The notes under the pieces were generated by a model. It worked only from the letters and a program-made list of their open reading frames with translations. It was not told where the DNA came from and did not search any database. A stretch of DNA of 64,000 nt. It comes from Riptortus pedestris. Taxonomy: Eukaryota; Arthropoda; Insecta; Hemiptera; Alydidae. Both the position numbers and the translations under genes were made by a program. Where the stretch lies: assembly GCA_019009955.1 (NCBI GenBank), contig CM032233.1, positions 82,758,501 to 82,822,500 of the forward strand. The letters run 5' to 3'. Shown here one piece after another: positions 35,850 to 47,167 of the stretch (its first letter is position 1; every line of letters starts with the position of its first letter).

Positions 35850-36539
35850 TATATTTGCAACAGGTCAGAAATTACACGGCCATGAAGAAAAATAAAGGAA
35901 TATATTAAGTAAATTTCTGTAAAATTCTTTTTATTTTAAAATTTTCCAATTGCAATGAATTCAATAGTTCCAGAATGTATGGTTTTGTTCACATTTATTA
36001 TTTTCATTTATTCTGCTATTTGTTTTTTTTGTGAATATTTTTATGGCCACAACCAAAATTTGAACTATTTATGCATACTGATGAGTTAACATTTATTTGG
36101 CTTTCACGTTGGGGTGGCCCTTTACAAATGCTAATATGTAATAGTTAATGCAGATTTCAACTTTATTCTTGAACATTTATTAAATGTAACAATTTTCCAT
36201 GATGAAAGAGAAAATAAACGTTTGGAGAATTAGAGAGGGGAACATGGCTAAACGGGCTTGTTATTTAGAAAAGGAGGAGTAGCTGTCGACTCATTAGCAA
36301 GCTCTCACATTAGTTAGAGCAAACAGAATCTACCTTCCCGACAGTTCAATCCCTACCACGTACGAGGACAGACGGCTAATAATCATGGAAAAAATAAGCA
36401 ATGAAAATTTAATCCGAATTTTCATTTTGGTACCTATCTAATTCCCCCTCCCCCCCCCCCGCTCACTCTCTCAGCAACAAAAAAGCACGGGAGCTATTTT
36501 GAATTTTGAGATTCCCTCACTCTCAAAAATGGTTATTAA
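35622..36539. other. unassigned stretch with a TA tract
   Basis: (TA)n at about 35800-35855 lacks family H flanks. A C run lies at 36451-36461. No coding domain is seen. Confidence 0.45.
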
Positions 36540-37145
36540 ATACATTGTTATTAAATACATAAAATAGATATATTTGATGTGTTTGGAGCTGCTTTTGGGA
36601 ACAGAAATTGTGAATATTACTTAGTTTATAATAAAAAAAATGCTATCCACTAATACGATATTTGTGACCAATAATATTTAAAAAACCGAATTGGGATTGA
36701 ATATTAACCATTTAACGTTTAGTCTGACAAATTCAGCAGAAGCTCACCAATGTTACAGAAAGCTATAAAATTTAATAAAAATAAAAACTCAGACAATCTT
36801 GTTTGAACAACATTCACACTCATTATTCTGCCTAAATATTTCCCTAGCAGAGCTACCTCAGTAACGGTTCCTTATAACTATGAATGAATGCAATCGATGA
36901 TTATGAATATTCTCCACGATATTTTAACAATATAGACGTGTTGATTTGGAAATATGTTTTTCTATTTCTCCAGGGCTAAAAAATTCTATAAGCTTGCTTT
37001 AGCTGCCAAATATTTAGGTATATGACCAAAACATGAAGACAAAACGTAAAAATATTGTGCACATAAAAGCATTGCCAACAAAAAAAACCGCCATCATTCT
37101 GCCTCAAATGATTTCCAGAGTGAAGACGGGTACCTTAGCTAGTGT
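36540..37145 (+). repeat. unknown dispersed repeat B, copy 1
   Basis: It shares several blocks in the same order and orientation with 39225-40575: GAAATTGTGAATATTACTTAG, ACACTCATTATTCTGCCTAA followed by ATATTTCCCTAGCA, GGGCTAAAA.ATTCTATAAG, and ACGTAAAAATATTGT. No ends or coding domain are recognised. Confidence 0.65.
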
Positions 37146-37167
37146 ATATATTAGACATATGTTTATA

Positions 37168-37376
37168 TTTGCCTGTTAACGCTCTAGTGGTCGCAATTTT
37201 TCAAACTCGACATTTAAATGTGTTATGTAAAACTGAAGATCAAGTTCATTAACGGCCGACATCCAAACAGTGGGGAGGGGAGTTTAGAGGGGGGATTTCG
37301 AGAAATATTAATATCTCCTTTATTATGCGTCTGTTCGAAATCTATAGAACCAATCGTATTGCAAATTTAATATTTG
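37168..37376 (-). mobile_element. family H module fragment
   Basis: CCTGTTAACGCTCTAGTGGT through AATATCTCCTTTATTATGCG and AACCAATCGTATTGCAAATT is one module without either element terminus. Confidence 0.75.
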
Positions 37377-38360
37377 AATAGGAATTAAAATAGAAAGTAT
37401 GAGATTTTAATGGCTTTTTCTTCCCACCTTTCCAGAAAAATTGCCTTACTGCATCTCATATTTGTTAAGTAGAAGTAATTTAAAATAATCCTAACAGTAG
37501 TCACCAATACATGTACAGCAAACGGCCATTTTGATATGTATTTAACAACCCACCGATCACTGTAAAGACATAAAATTAACTATTTTTATTACTTAAGCTA
37601 CTATTATGAAATTTCGTGAACGCCGAAAATCGAAGTAATAAATTTTCATGACTGACTAGAAACTACTAATTTGGCTAACTAAGTTTTTAGTGAAACTTTT
37701 GATGCGCCCTGAAGCTTAAAATTAAATATTTGAAGACTCGTTCCTTTTTGAAGGATCTGACTAGGGGTTTCAATTAGTCGTATTTTAACAGGAGGAATAA
37801 GCACCTCTAAGGTTCTCAACAGTTTGTTTTAATTCATAATATTTCATGAATAATAATGATGGTGAAGAGGGCACAACCCTCTTTTCCCCAATTACTCCTT
37901 CAAAGCACTTGCATTTTATTATACCTTTCGTCTTTCCAATATTAGCAAAATATAGAGCTCTTAATCTCAAACTTTAGCCATGTAAATACTGTGATAAATT
38001 AGAATGAATTAAATTAGGTTGGCCTCTTACTTAGACACAATGAACCGTATGTTATTTTAAAATATTTTAGTAATTTTATTATACGGAAATAAATAAATTA
38101 AGGAACTCTTTTGCTGTAAACGTGCGTAATTTTTGATTTACCACACTCATATTTATGCACATGGTTGAAAATTCTCTAATAAGAACGTAACACCTACTTA
38201 CATTACCTAATTGAACATTTTCTTTTAATGAAACAAACTTTAATGCACAAATCTTTAATATCTTCGTTCATCAAGATGGATTAAAAAAATTATTACAGAA
38301 CATAACGTTTTAAGATATACATAAAAAAAGTCCCTCACGAACATATATAATTTTGAGAAT

Positions 38361-38364
<4 letters not shown>
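37377..38364. other. unassigned stretch
   Basis: AT-rich, with no recognised coding domain. A family H-like 5' nub (AAAAAGTCCCTCACGAACAT at about 38326-38345) is followed by AATTTTGAGAATAAC and a TA tract (about 38369-38405). Confidence 0.4.
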
Positions 38365-38411
<47 letters not shown>

Positions 38412-38539
38412 GTAACGTCTGTCTGCACACTTATTTTTTTATCGAAATTTCACGATACTTTTTCGTTTCACATGCCATAGACACGATATCTCTAATTTGT
38501 GGCTTTGGAGTCTCTTTGTTTATTTGTTACCTCTTCAGG

Positions 38540-39136
38540 CATAAACGGCGGAACCGAGTTTTATGAAACTTAGTATGTGTATTACTATTAACCCAATTTA
38601 GAATATAGGCTATACTAATATTCTCTGAGACAAAAAGGGGTGGGTGTTATAAGGAAGGCCTGAAATTAAAAATAACGATTTAATGGTTTCCTATTGGTTT
38701 TTCAGCAAATATGCATATACCAAAAGTCGTTTGTCTTGATATTTAAAGTAACTTTTGTTATATAAACGTTTGTCGTATAACAAAGTTTAAACGAGAAATA
38801 CACTTAAAACTATAGCGGGAGTCAGCAATGACATTAGGCACTAACGACTAAACGGAACTCAACGAAACTCTGTATGGGGTTAGTATTAGAACTTCCTTGA
38901 TGATAAGCTGCATGAACATTTATAGAAAAGAACAAGACTGGTGGTTATAAGTAAGGTCTGAAATGAAAAATAGCGCTATTTCGTTTTCTATTGGTTTTCG
39001 ACAACTGTGCACATTATCAAAGTTGTTCGGTTTCTTATTTAGAGTAACATTAGTTATATACCCTTATTTCGTATAGTGAAGTAAAAACGAGATAAGCGGT
39101 AGTCAAAAATGTATTGGGCACCAACGGTTGTCGGCG
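38540..39136. repeat. diverged tandem duplication, two units of ~298 bp
   Basis: Corresponding blocks are 298-299 bases apart: GAAACTTAGTATG (38565) and GAAACTCTGTATG (38864); GTTATAAGGAAGG (38646) and GTTATAAGTAAGG (38944); then CTATTGGTTTTTC and CTATTGGTTTTCG. They are preceded by TAACGTCTGTCTGC at 38410, a GTCT-type motif common in Helitron-like elements of insects. Element type remains open. Confidence 0.65.
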
Positions 39137-39224
39137 GGGATATTTCCCCTTTTCCGCCATAAGAACAAGTAGCAGAGTATGTGAAACATTATGAATGCTA
39201 AGTTTCTTCCTCGGGACAATAGAA

Positions 39225-40571
39225 TATGTTAAAGAATGATTAATAAATACATAAAATAAGTGTATTTGGGCTGTTTTTGGGAATAGAAATTGTGAATATT
39301 ACTTAGTTCATAAGAAAAAAATATGATTATGAATTATATGGCCCATTATTCTGTTAAAAAGGTCCATATTCAAAAAACCCTAAAAACTGAGACGGGCAAA
39401 TGTATAAATGTTGTCCAAAGTAAAGCCCTGTCAAAAAAAAAAAGAAAAAGCAGTCAGGGGACTGGCGGTAGAAGTGAAAACTCCTTTAGCTTTGATCGCT
39501 CAATTTTGGCATTGCTGAGACATTTTTTTTACGAAGTCTTATTTTCAAAATATTTTTAGTTATTTATCAATAAGTAACAGTTATGTTCTATTTTACATGA
39601 AAAAATGAAATGACAAAAATAATAGTGATAAAAAAAAATAATGTACCACGAATTGTTTTATTTATCAATATAAAATACTATACATAATTATTTCAGTTAT
39701 TTTACATAAAAGAAAAAAATTACATTTCAGAATTATTACAAATGCTTTACAAAAATAAGTTAAGTACACTCAGAAAAATCAATTTCTATCCATAATTTCA
39801 ACAACTCTTGCACCATCATCACTGCCAGCATCATCACCAATTTCTAAAACTGATACAATCGGTATATGGTAGCTAAAGTAGGATACAAACAGTTTTGATT
39901 AGAATTTATTTAAATATCGGAATTTATTTAAATATTCGAATTTATTTAAACTTCGGATTAAAATATCTATGAAAGTAAAAATGGTGAACAAAATGATGCT
40001 GGTTTTGTCCTCTTTAAAATGGTATGCGAACGAAAACTCTAGCTAATTTGGTTCAGGAGTTATGAAGAAAAGAAGCTCCTTTAGCTTTGAGTTGAGTACT
40101 AGCGGTGGCGGTGGCGGTGTCGCGATTTCATACTTTTTTCCTCTCCCGCAAATGCTTCCTTACGGGGTGCACAACGTGCCTAAAGAAGTTTTTACTTCAA
40201 AAACTATAAAGAAAAATACTGCCACATTGAATAACATTCGCACTCATTATTCTGCCTAAATATTTCCCTAGCAAAGCTATCGCAGTAATGATTCTTAATA
40301 ACTATGAATAAACGCAATCTATGATTATGATTATTATTGTTCACGATATTTTCAACGGTGCGAATGAGTTGATCAGAAAATATTGGTTTTCTGTTTAATC
40401 TTCAGGGCTAAAATATTCTATAAGTTCGCTTTAGTTGCCAAACCCCTAACTACCCCATCTGATCAAAACACGGAGATGGGGAAACGTAAAAATATTGTCC
40501 ATATAAAAAAAAAATACTGCCATCATTCAGCCTCTTATGGTTTCCCGAGCGATGCCGAATACCATAGCTAC

Positions 40572-40575
<4 letters not shown>
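39225..40575 (+). repeat. unknown dispersed repeat B, copy 2
   Basis: Longer than copy 1 because of about 850 bases between the first and second conserved blocks. The extra part contains two versions of a 'CTCCTTTAGCTTTGA' block (39480 and 40075) and three short near-repeats ATCGGAATTTATTTAAATAT around 39900-39960. It runs into a TA tract at 40575. Confidence 0.6.
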
Positions 40576-40620
<45 letters not shown>

Positions 40621-40710
40621 TTTTGAACGGACCCTATTTTCATCATCTCCTGGGTTGGATCGATGGACTTTTGAAGAATGTTTTGTGAAAATCGCAATGA
40701 GTATCACAGA
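40575..40710 (+). mobile_element. family H 3' half, interrupted by LINE sequence
   Basis: A TA tract (to 40612), then TTTTGAACGGACCCTATTTT and the tail as far as GAATGAGTATCAC-like sequence near 40706, where LINE-derived DNA begins. It shares the private variants GGACCCTATTTTC and GAATGTTTTGTGAAAATCG with the next fragment. Confidence 0.8.
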
Positions 40711-40910
40711 CAACAAAACAGGGACGAACTTTCATAAAACATTTTGCTCAATATTAACAATATTGAAAAGCTAAATGATATATATTACTTTACTGAGAGT
40801 AAATAATTGTCAATCAATTAACATTTAATTGTTGTTTTTTCAGAATTATTGTATATTGCTTAATTATTGTTACATATTATAAGAGTATTCGAAATTCTAT
40901 TATAAATGAT
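40711..40910 (+). mobile_element. LINE 3'-end fragment (same LINE as 42790-44335)
   Basis: It matches 44033-44258: TCAATATTAACAATATTGAA, AAGCTAAATGATATATATTA, AATTGTTGTTTTTTCAGAAT and TATAAGAGTATTCGAAATTC. The frame corresponds to the protein end (NIEKLNDIYYF) and early 3' UTR. It stops at ATAAATGAT, where a TA tract takes over. Confidence 0.85.
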
Positions 40911-40941
<31 letters not shown>

Positions 40942-41060
40942 GAACGGACCCTATTTTCGTCATCCCCTGTGTTGAATCGATGGACTTTTGAAGAATGTTT
41001 TGTGAAAATCGTAATGAGTATTACCTCAATAGCTGATTTCTCCTAAGGGAAATCTTCTAA
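40911..41060 (+). mobile_element. family H 3' half, duplicate of 40575-40710
   Basis: (TA) to 40936, then TTTTGAACGGACCCTATTTTC and the complete tail to CTAAGGGAAATCTTCTAA at 41060. The shared private variants show that it and the preceding fragment descend from one duplication. Confidence 0.85.
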
Positions 41061-41565
41061 AATCGTTTTTTGTGTATATTAAAACGTTATATATGAATAT
41101 TTGGTCTATGAAATCTATAAAAAAAAAACAGAACTTATAAAGTTTACACTGCAACACTACGGAGTGGTAAAGCTTGACGTAAGACATGTAATATTACTAA
41201 TAATTTAATAAATTTCTTTGCGACAATGAGCATTCCACCAGTCGATATGAAATGCAATCCCTAAAGGTCCACAAAAACTATTTGTTCTTTTATGGCGGGG
41301 ATTTCATATTGGAAAAGGGATTACAAAGATTAACCTCTGTTTTAATAATCGACATAGATCCCTAAAGGATACTCTCCATCTATCACTTTTAATTCCCTCC
41401 CACGCTGGGCTTCACAATACATCATTTGATGATTGTTTTCCCTTACTATTTCCCTATACCCTCTACCCTGGTACACCTCATATTGAAATCTGAACTCCGA
41501 TATGTACTTTTATAGTTACAGCTTGTTCGTTTGTTACAGTCTTTATATATTTGTAATGAGTGAAT
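41061..41565. other. unassigned stretch
   Basis: No recognised repeat or coding domain. Confidence 0.45.
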
Positions 41566-41569
41566 TTAA

Positions 41570-42405
41570 CCCTCCAGAACTCGCGTCAAAATACGTGACC
41601 TGAGAACACGCGCGTGAGAATGTTTCTCACACCACCTATTTCCCTCAAAAAAAGTTGGTATTTATTATAAACATCAGATTCTAATACATAATAATAGTAT
41701 TATTCAAAATTTATTGTACAGGTATTCTGTTTTCAAGAAACATTATGTCAAGCAACTTAAAAAGCTACCTAACTAATTAAAATTTTGTTCTCCACAAGAA
41801 TGACATACAACAAAGGAATGTTCATTACAAACTGTTTTTCTACATGTTCGGCAACTCTTTTTTGACTTTTTGTTTTTTCTCCTCGGACAATAGGCACAAA
41901 ACTGCGATGGGGTAGTAGAACCAGAACATGTGGGATTTTCCTCTTCTACACCAGCAATCCTCATTATTTTGTTCCTTTCTAGCAGGAGCATGGTGGTCAG
42001 TTGTGAACGGTTGATCAGGAGAGGTTTGATAAGTTCCAGAGCCAAAAAAACAGTTTTCGGTAAATCACCAAAGCACTCGCTTGATGAGAACAACTCTCGT
42101 ATTAAAAAAGAAATAAACTTCCGCCAGAACTCACTTGATGAGAAAAACACTCACAGTAAACCAAAACAACGTTCCTCCAGAACTCGGACTGTGAGAAAAA
42201 CACTCACACTTAACTTACTCCGGCTGATTAATTTTTTCCTGGCGACAGTCAGTTGATACTAATGATTGGGAGTAAACGAGGGTGGAATGAGAAGGCTACA
42301 CGTGTAGCTAGAGAGAGAAGCAATATCTCCAAAGACCTATAATAATAGATATAACTTTTTTCTTCAGGGTGTGAGTATTTTGCTCACGGCGCGAGTTCTG
42401 GAGGG
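41570..42405 (-). mobile_element. piggyBac element, internally deleted, 836 bp
   Basis: The ends CCCTCCAGAACTCGCGTC (41570) and, in reverse complement, CCCTCCAGAACTCGCGCC are flanked by TTAA at 41566-41569 and 42406-42409. TTAA duplication plus a transposase C-terminus inside define piggyBac. Subterminal DNA at 42070-42210 contains three related copies of (CC)AGAACTC..TTGATGAGAA / AACACTCAC, resembling the terminus and possibly binding sites. Confidence 0.92.
41773..42051 (-). pseudogene. piggyBac transposase C-terminus with cysteine-rich domain
   Basis: The conserved part reads FLALELIKPLLINRSQL, then QFCAYCPRRKNKKSKKSCRTC, RKTVCNEHSFVVCHSCG and a stop. CxxC, CxxC, CxxH and CxxC pairs form the zinc-binding C5HC2-type domain that in piggyBac binds the transposon ends. 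The open frame continues upstream to 42150, but those residues (FWRKFISFLIRELFSSSE) come from the subterminal repeats, not transposase. The DDD catalytic core is deleted, so only this module remains. Confidence 0.88.
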
Positions 42406-42409
42406 TTAA

Positions 42410-42785
42410 GAAAATTCACGAAATTTTTCAATTTACATTTATGTCACCCCCCTTAAACAATCAATACTAAAACCATCCTCCACAGAACTCAAAACATACC
42501 CTTCCAACAAATAAACATTCAACCCCCATACATAACACTCGCGCTTAAGACGGAATTTTTTGGGCATACCCCTCTCATTTGATTAAAACTGTATGGGGCA
42601 ATCTCCCAAGATATAGAGAATAACATAGGTAATAGCTGAAATCGGCGGGCAGGAGGATACCAGGAAATCCACCTTCAAACATCCTACTCAGCTGCTATGA
42701 GAAGGATTGAAAAATTTTACAGTACCAATTTAGTTAGAATTTTAATTTTCTACAACTATTATTTTGTACACGTTTTCTTTGTCTC
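42410..42785 (-). mobile_element. possible decayed family H module
   Basis: About 42600-42780 has TAATAGCTGAAATCGGCGGG, GAAAAATTTTACAGTACCAA and TTTCTACAACTATTATTTTG in module order, heavily diverged. Neither terminus is seen. Confidence 0.4.
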
Positions 42786-44335
42786 TTGAAAATATTAGAA
42801 ACATATTGCTCCCAATACGCATTAATATTAAACCCTGAGAAGTCAAAAGTCCTTGTTTTTCACAAGTCACCAAAAATGAAGAAATTAAAACTATTGTATC
42901 ATAATAACAAACAGCATACAAATACAACAGCATACACGTATTTAGCAGTACTATTCTCATCTTCAGGAAACTTCAATAAAACAGCAGAACACTTTATTCA
43001 GAGATCTCAGGTTGCTGGACCATAGGCCCTGCCAAGGTCAGAGAGATTCTTAGAAGAGGCAAGAGCGATGCTTGGCAATCAAAAATATTACTTTTTGAAT
43101 CGACGGTCTCTTCAACACTTCTCTATGCCATATAAATTTGGAGTCCGAAATATTTAGATGCTCTTGAGTTGGCACAAACTACATTTTTTAAATGTTTATA
43201 TTTCTGGTCAAGATGTACTCCTGATTATATAGTCAGACGGGAATCTGGTCGTTGCCCGATAGCTATTCTTGTTTTAAAGAAAATAATTAATGTTTACTTA
43301 AAAATATAATCCCTCCTAGGACATCGGTTGCCTCGCAGGGGCTTTGAAAAGTTGGTTGTTTTGGATAGTAGGGAGCCAGATGAATTTAACTGGGTTACTC
43401 AAATTAAAATGTTTGCCGCTTCAAACTTTGTACAGGAATATTTTACCGATCTATCTAACCCTCAAACACTACTTGCTAATAAGGCTAATATAGTAGTCAA
43501 AGCCAGAAATAATTTAGTTTGCACAGATATTGACCGGGCCGAAGCATATAGCAGATATTGAAGTCGGCCTAGCATGCCGATCCCCTCTTGTGCCTGGACT
43601 TTTTTTTTTTTCCCATGACTGGGGAGCTCAAAATTACGGTGAGAAGAGTTGTTGGGCAATTTGATAATCCGCCTTGATGTTTTTCCCCTCCTACCCAAAA
43701 TCTAACCAAAACAAAAACTTGACCGGGCATTTTAACTCAAAAAGAATACAATCCCTTTTACAAGTCCTATTCTGTTATAGGCTTTTTCACATCCGAGACC
43801 AGCAAAATTAGCTTCCAATTTAACGTCAGCATATGAAAAAGTTACGGCACACCATTAAGCCCAAAATGAGAGTCTGTAATAGCGAATACATTAAAATATC
43901 CCATACAGGTAAAGCCATTCTCATAAAATCAGACGAAATATGTAAGTAGTGTAAAAAATACGTTTATAATAGCCTGAAGCATTTAATGCTATATTGCCCT
44001 ACACTTTTAAACCACAGACAACTATATTTACAATCATATGTAGTTCAAAACATGGACGAAATTTCATTAGAATTTTTGCTTAATATTAACAATATTGAAA
44101 AGCTAAATGATATATATTACTTTATTAAGAGTATACAATTGTCAATCAATTAACATATAATTGTTGTTTTTTCAGAATTATTGTATATTGCTTAATTATT
44201 TTACATATTACTTACATTATAAGAGTATTCGAAATTCTATTATAAATGATTGAAGTAGAATACCTAACGATACTACCATACAATTGTCAGATCCCTGGCA
44301 ACGCCTATGTATTTATGTCAAAATAAATAAATAAA
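42786..44335 (+). pseudogene. LINE, reverse-transcriptase thumb to 3' end, broken
   Basis: LETYCSQYALILNPEKSKVL and TYLAVLFSSSGNFNKTAEHF at 42789-43000 are the end of a LINE reverse transcriptase (the K-S/T-K palm/thumb block and the YLG-type motif, here YLA). Past a stop, VREILRRGKSDAWQ, STVSSTLLYAI, PDYIVRRESGRCP and, at 43328-43561, FEKLVVLDSREPDEFNWVTQ continue the C-terminal region. ICK, stop, CKKYVYNSLKHLMLYCPTLL near 43945-44010 resembles a C-terminal zinc knuckle. No RNase H is seen. Several stops and frameshifts break it. It ends in AAATAAATAAATAAAAATCC near 44335, a typical short LINE tail. Confidence 0.75.
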
Positions 44336-44399
44336 AATCCCGTTTTCTCTGTCTCGCACATGAACGGAATTATTTATATTTTTTTTTATTTATTTTTTT

Positions 44400-44552
44400 T
44401 CCAGCCTTTTGTAAACCTCCACTTCTACTAATCCGATTTTCATCTTAGCTACTACTAAACGTCTTACTGCGAAATAGGTAGTGAGATGTGCTCATCAGCA
44501 TAACATCTTCCAGTGAGTGGGAAATCTATTAACGCAGCCCCTTCATGACTGA
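44400..44552 (-). mobile_element. family H 5'-end fragment
   Basis: CCAGCCTTTTGTAAACCTCC then GTGGGAAATCTATTAACGCA and GCCCCTTCATGACTGA. The CTTAGTT part of the terminus is deleted. Confidence 0.65.
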
Positions 44553-44606
44553 CAATTGTGTTAAGAATTTGGCAAAAATATTGGACACAACGACATCACT
44601 ATAACG

Positions 44607-46111
44607 TCCGTGACTGAGGGGCTGCGTGAACTAAGCAAATTTCCCACGTGCTGGTATAACACACATCTAATCTCACAAAGAATTCTCTATATCTATGTAA
44701 AACCCTGATGAGAAGGGGGCAGGGGAGGCACTGAAGTCTGAAAACAAGAATGTATGAATAACTCGCTTAATATTTGAGTCACGAAAAAATGCTTAAAACA
44801 ACAATTGTGTAGCATTAATAGTTTAACAAGAATGATTCTATAACATCTAATTACAACCAAGATAATTCCATTTTTTAATATCCCCCCTCATCTAAATCCT
44901 CACTATTCAAGACTCGAATCCAGTCAATAACAAATATGACCTTCAGAGTTGACTGAAACGGTTAAATATCGGGTATGGTAAAGATGAAACAAACATTTTC
45001 AAAATAACATTACACAACGAATTTGCATTTATCTCAAAAATTAAATGTTCAATTAGAACAATATGGTATTTCACTTCAAATAAAGTGCCTCTTAATATAA
45101 GAGCTTATTCTTAACTTGACATGTGTAGAGTTGAAGTTTCTGGTTCATAGCCGAAAACTAAAATAGGAAAATATCTTAAGTAATATTGAATATAGATAAT
45201 TATACTATATACAAATATTTATAATACATTTAATTAGCAATAAAAATATCTTTATACAATTCTTCGATCTGACTTATAGTAACGGAGATATTTCGAATAT
45301 TCGAAATTCCACTCCTTCAACCCCTTCCCCTCTCCTCCATTCCATTTCGCCCATTAACGAACTTGATTTTAGCAGATTTCCCTTAAGAGAAATCAGGTAT
45401 TGAGGTCGTACTCATGACGCGGTTTTCGAATAATTTCTTCAAATGTCCATCGATCCTACCCTGGAGATGACGAAAATGAGGTCCGTTCAAAATTATATAT
45501 ATATTTGTCATTAGCGCTCTAGCAGTCACAATTTTTGTTTGATCGTTACCAAACTCGATATTTAAACGTTTTATGCAAAAAGACAGATCGAGTTCGTTAA
45601 TAGCTGAAATCGGACCAGTGGGAGGAGGGTTTAGAGGGGGGGATTTTCAAAAATTCGAAATATCTCCGTTACCATACGTCGGATCAAAAACTTGTATAAA
45701 ACCAATCGCAAATTAAATTTACTATAAATATTGTTCTATACATGTATTCTCTACCGTGAATATTAAACGAGATATTTGCATTTTTATTAAATGTGAGCCC
45801 GTAACGGACTACGGAGTTTCCCGCCAAAAGCTAGTTCGGCGGTTTCCTTAACTGTTCGGGCCTCCGTATGGAGATTTCTCTATTGTATAACTTCACGTGG
45901 GATATCTGCTTAGTTTACGCAGCCCCTGCGGGACGGACTTTTTAATTTTGCATGAATCACTTTTATATCGATTTTGGTAACGATCAAACAAAAATACGGA
46001 CCTTATTTTCGTCATCTACTAGGTAGGATCGATGAACATTTAAGGAAAATGTTTCAAAAATCGTGTCATGAGTACGACCTCAATAGCTGATTTCCCCGAA
46101 GGGAAATCTAA
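44607..46111 (+). mobile_element. family H copy with another family H copy inserted
   Basis: The outer copy is 44607-45368 plus 45943-46111. It starts TCCGTGACTGAGGGGCTGCG and ends TTCCCCGAAGGGAAATCTAA, where the loop changed to CGAA but the stem is kept. Two modules precede the insertion. At the break, GAACTTGAT on the left and AATTTTGCATGAATCAC on the right rejoin to the sequence found uninterrupted in sister copies (GAACTTGATCTTTAGTTTCAC-type). Confidence 0.88.
45369..45937 (-). mobile_element. family H copy nested in the copy above
   Basis: Complete compact-form element from TTAGCAGATTTCCCTTAAGA to CCTGCGGGACGGA. It sits in a T run of the outer copy with no evident target duplication. 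It carries the CCCGCCAAAAGCTAGTTCGG block and a short TATATATAT core. Confidence 0.9.
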
Positions 46112-46602
46112 TAATATTGTGTTACATAAAATATAAGTGAATAAAAACGGGTTAGAGAACGAATTCTTGAGAATTATTTGTTACAGTGCGAAGATATATA
46201 ATTAAATAAAAATTCTGGAAATGGTGGGAATTTGGGATAAAGCAGGATTAAACTGTCATTCTTTCTTATTCCATGGCTATAGGGTATTAGGGAGGAATCC
46301 TACTAGGCTGTAGCAAGGGAGGGATGGGGCCCAGGTAGATCCCCTTTCCTTTAATTTGTGTAGGGTCATGCTAATGAGTTGACATCCAGCCATCCTTTTT
46401 TAAATAACAATCCAGACCTTCTGCGTTCAATCTATCCCACCTCTCATACATTCTTTTCCGAATTTGATTAGAAAAATATGGAAAAGAATGTACGATAAAC
46501 CTATAAAATTAAAATTCATTTAATATGTTTTATGCTGAGCGTCAAATTTAAATACCAAATACCTAAGGTCTTATTTAAAGTCAAGATGTAATATAAAATA
46601 AA
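46112..46602. other. unassigned stretch
   Basis: No recognised feature. Confidence 0.45.
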
Positions 46603-46972
46603 TCTGTCACGCAGGGGCGACGTTAATTAAGCAGATTTCCCACGCACTGGTAGAAATACTGGTAATCACACCTTATACGACTCAGTTTTATGTAAAATCT
46701 GTTGAGCAGATGTAGGGAATTACTGAAGGCTGAAAACAAAAAAAAGTACCCATAACTCACTTAATATTTGAGTTACAAGTAAATTATAGAACAACAATTG
46801 TACAGTATCAAAAGTTTAACAAATTGGCTCTATTATATTATTCTTACAATAATCGTATTTCGCAACTGGGGCGATTTAGCAACAGAGCACAGTTCATTGT
46901 ATTATCACATCACTTTGTTATATTTAATACCAGAATACTAACTACGGTCATGTAGTATTTCATGTAGTAAAA

Positions 46973-47048
<76 letters not shown>

Positions 47049-47167
47049 GAACGGACCTCATTTTCGTCATCTCCTGGTAGGAGCAATGGACATTTGAAGG
47101 AATTTTTCGAAAATCGCTCCATGAGTACGACCTCAATAACTGATTGCCCTTAAGGGAAATCTGCTAA
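46603..47167 (+). mobile_element. family H copy with diverged middle
   Basis: TCTGTCACGCAGGGGCGACG to CCCTTAAGGGAAATCTGCTAA, with a perfect terminal palindrome and a (TA)n of about 65 bases at 46977-47042. Between 46860 and 46970 the normal module is replaced by unrelated sequence. Confidence 0.85.

Noticed and set aside
40383..40688. Recurrent peptides LNGPHFRHLLGRIDGHLKK and GNLLSLRSPCVTDF in many small open frames
   Set aside because: They are the family H tail and 5' terminus read in one frame. Copies are full of indels and no frame is conserved across the element.
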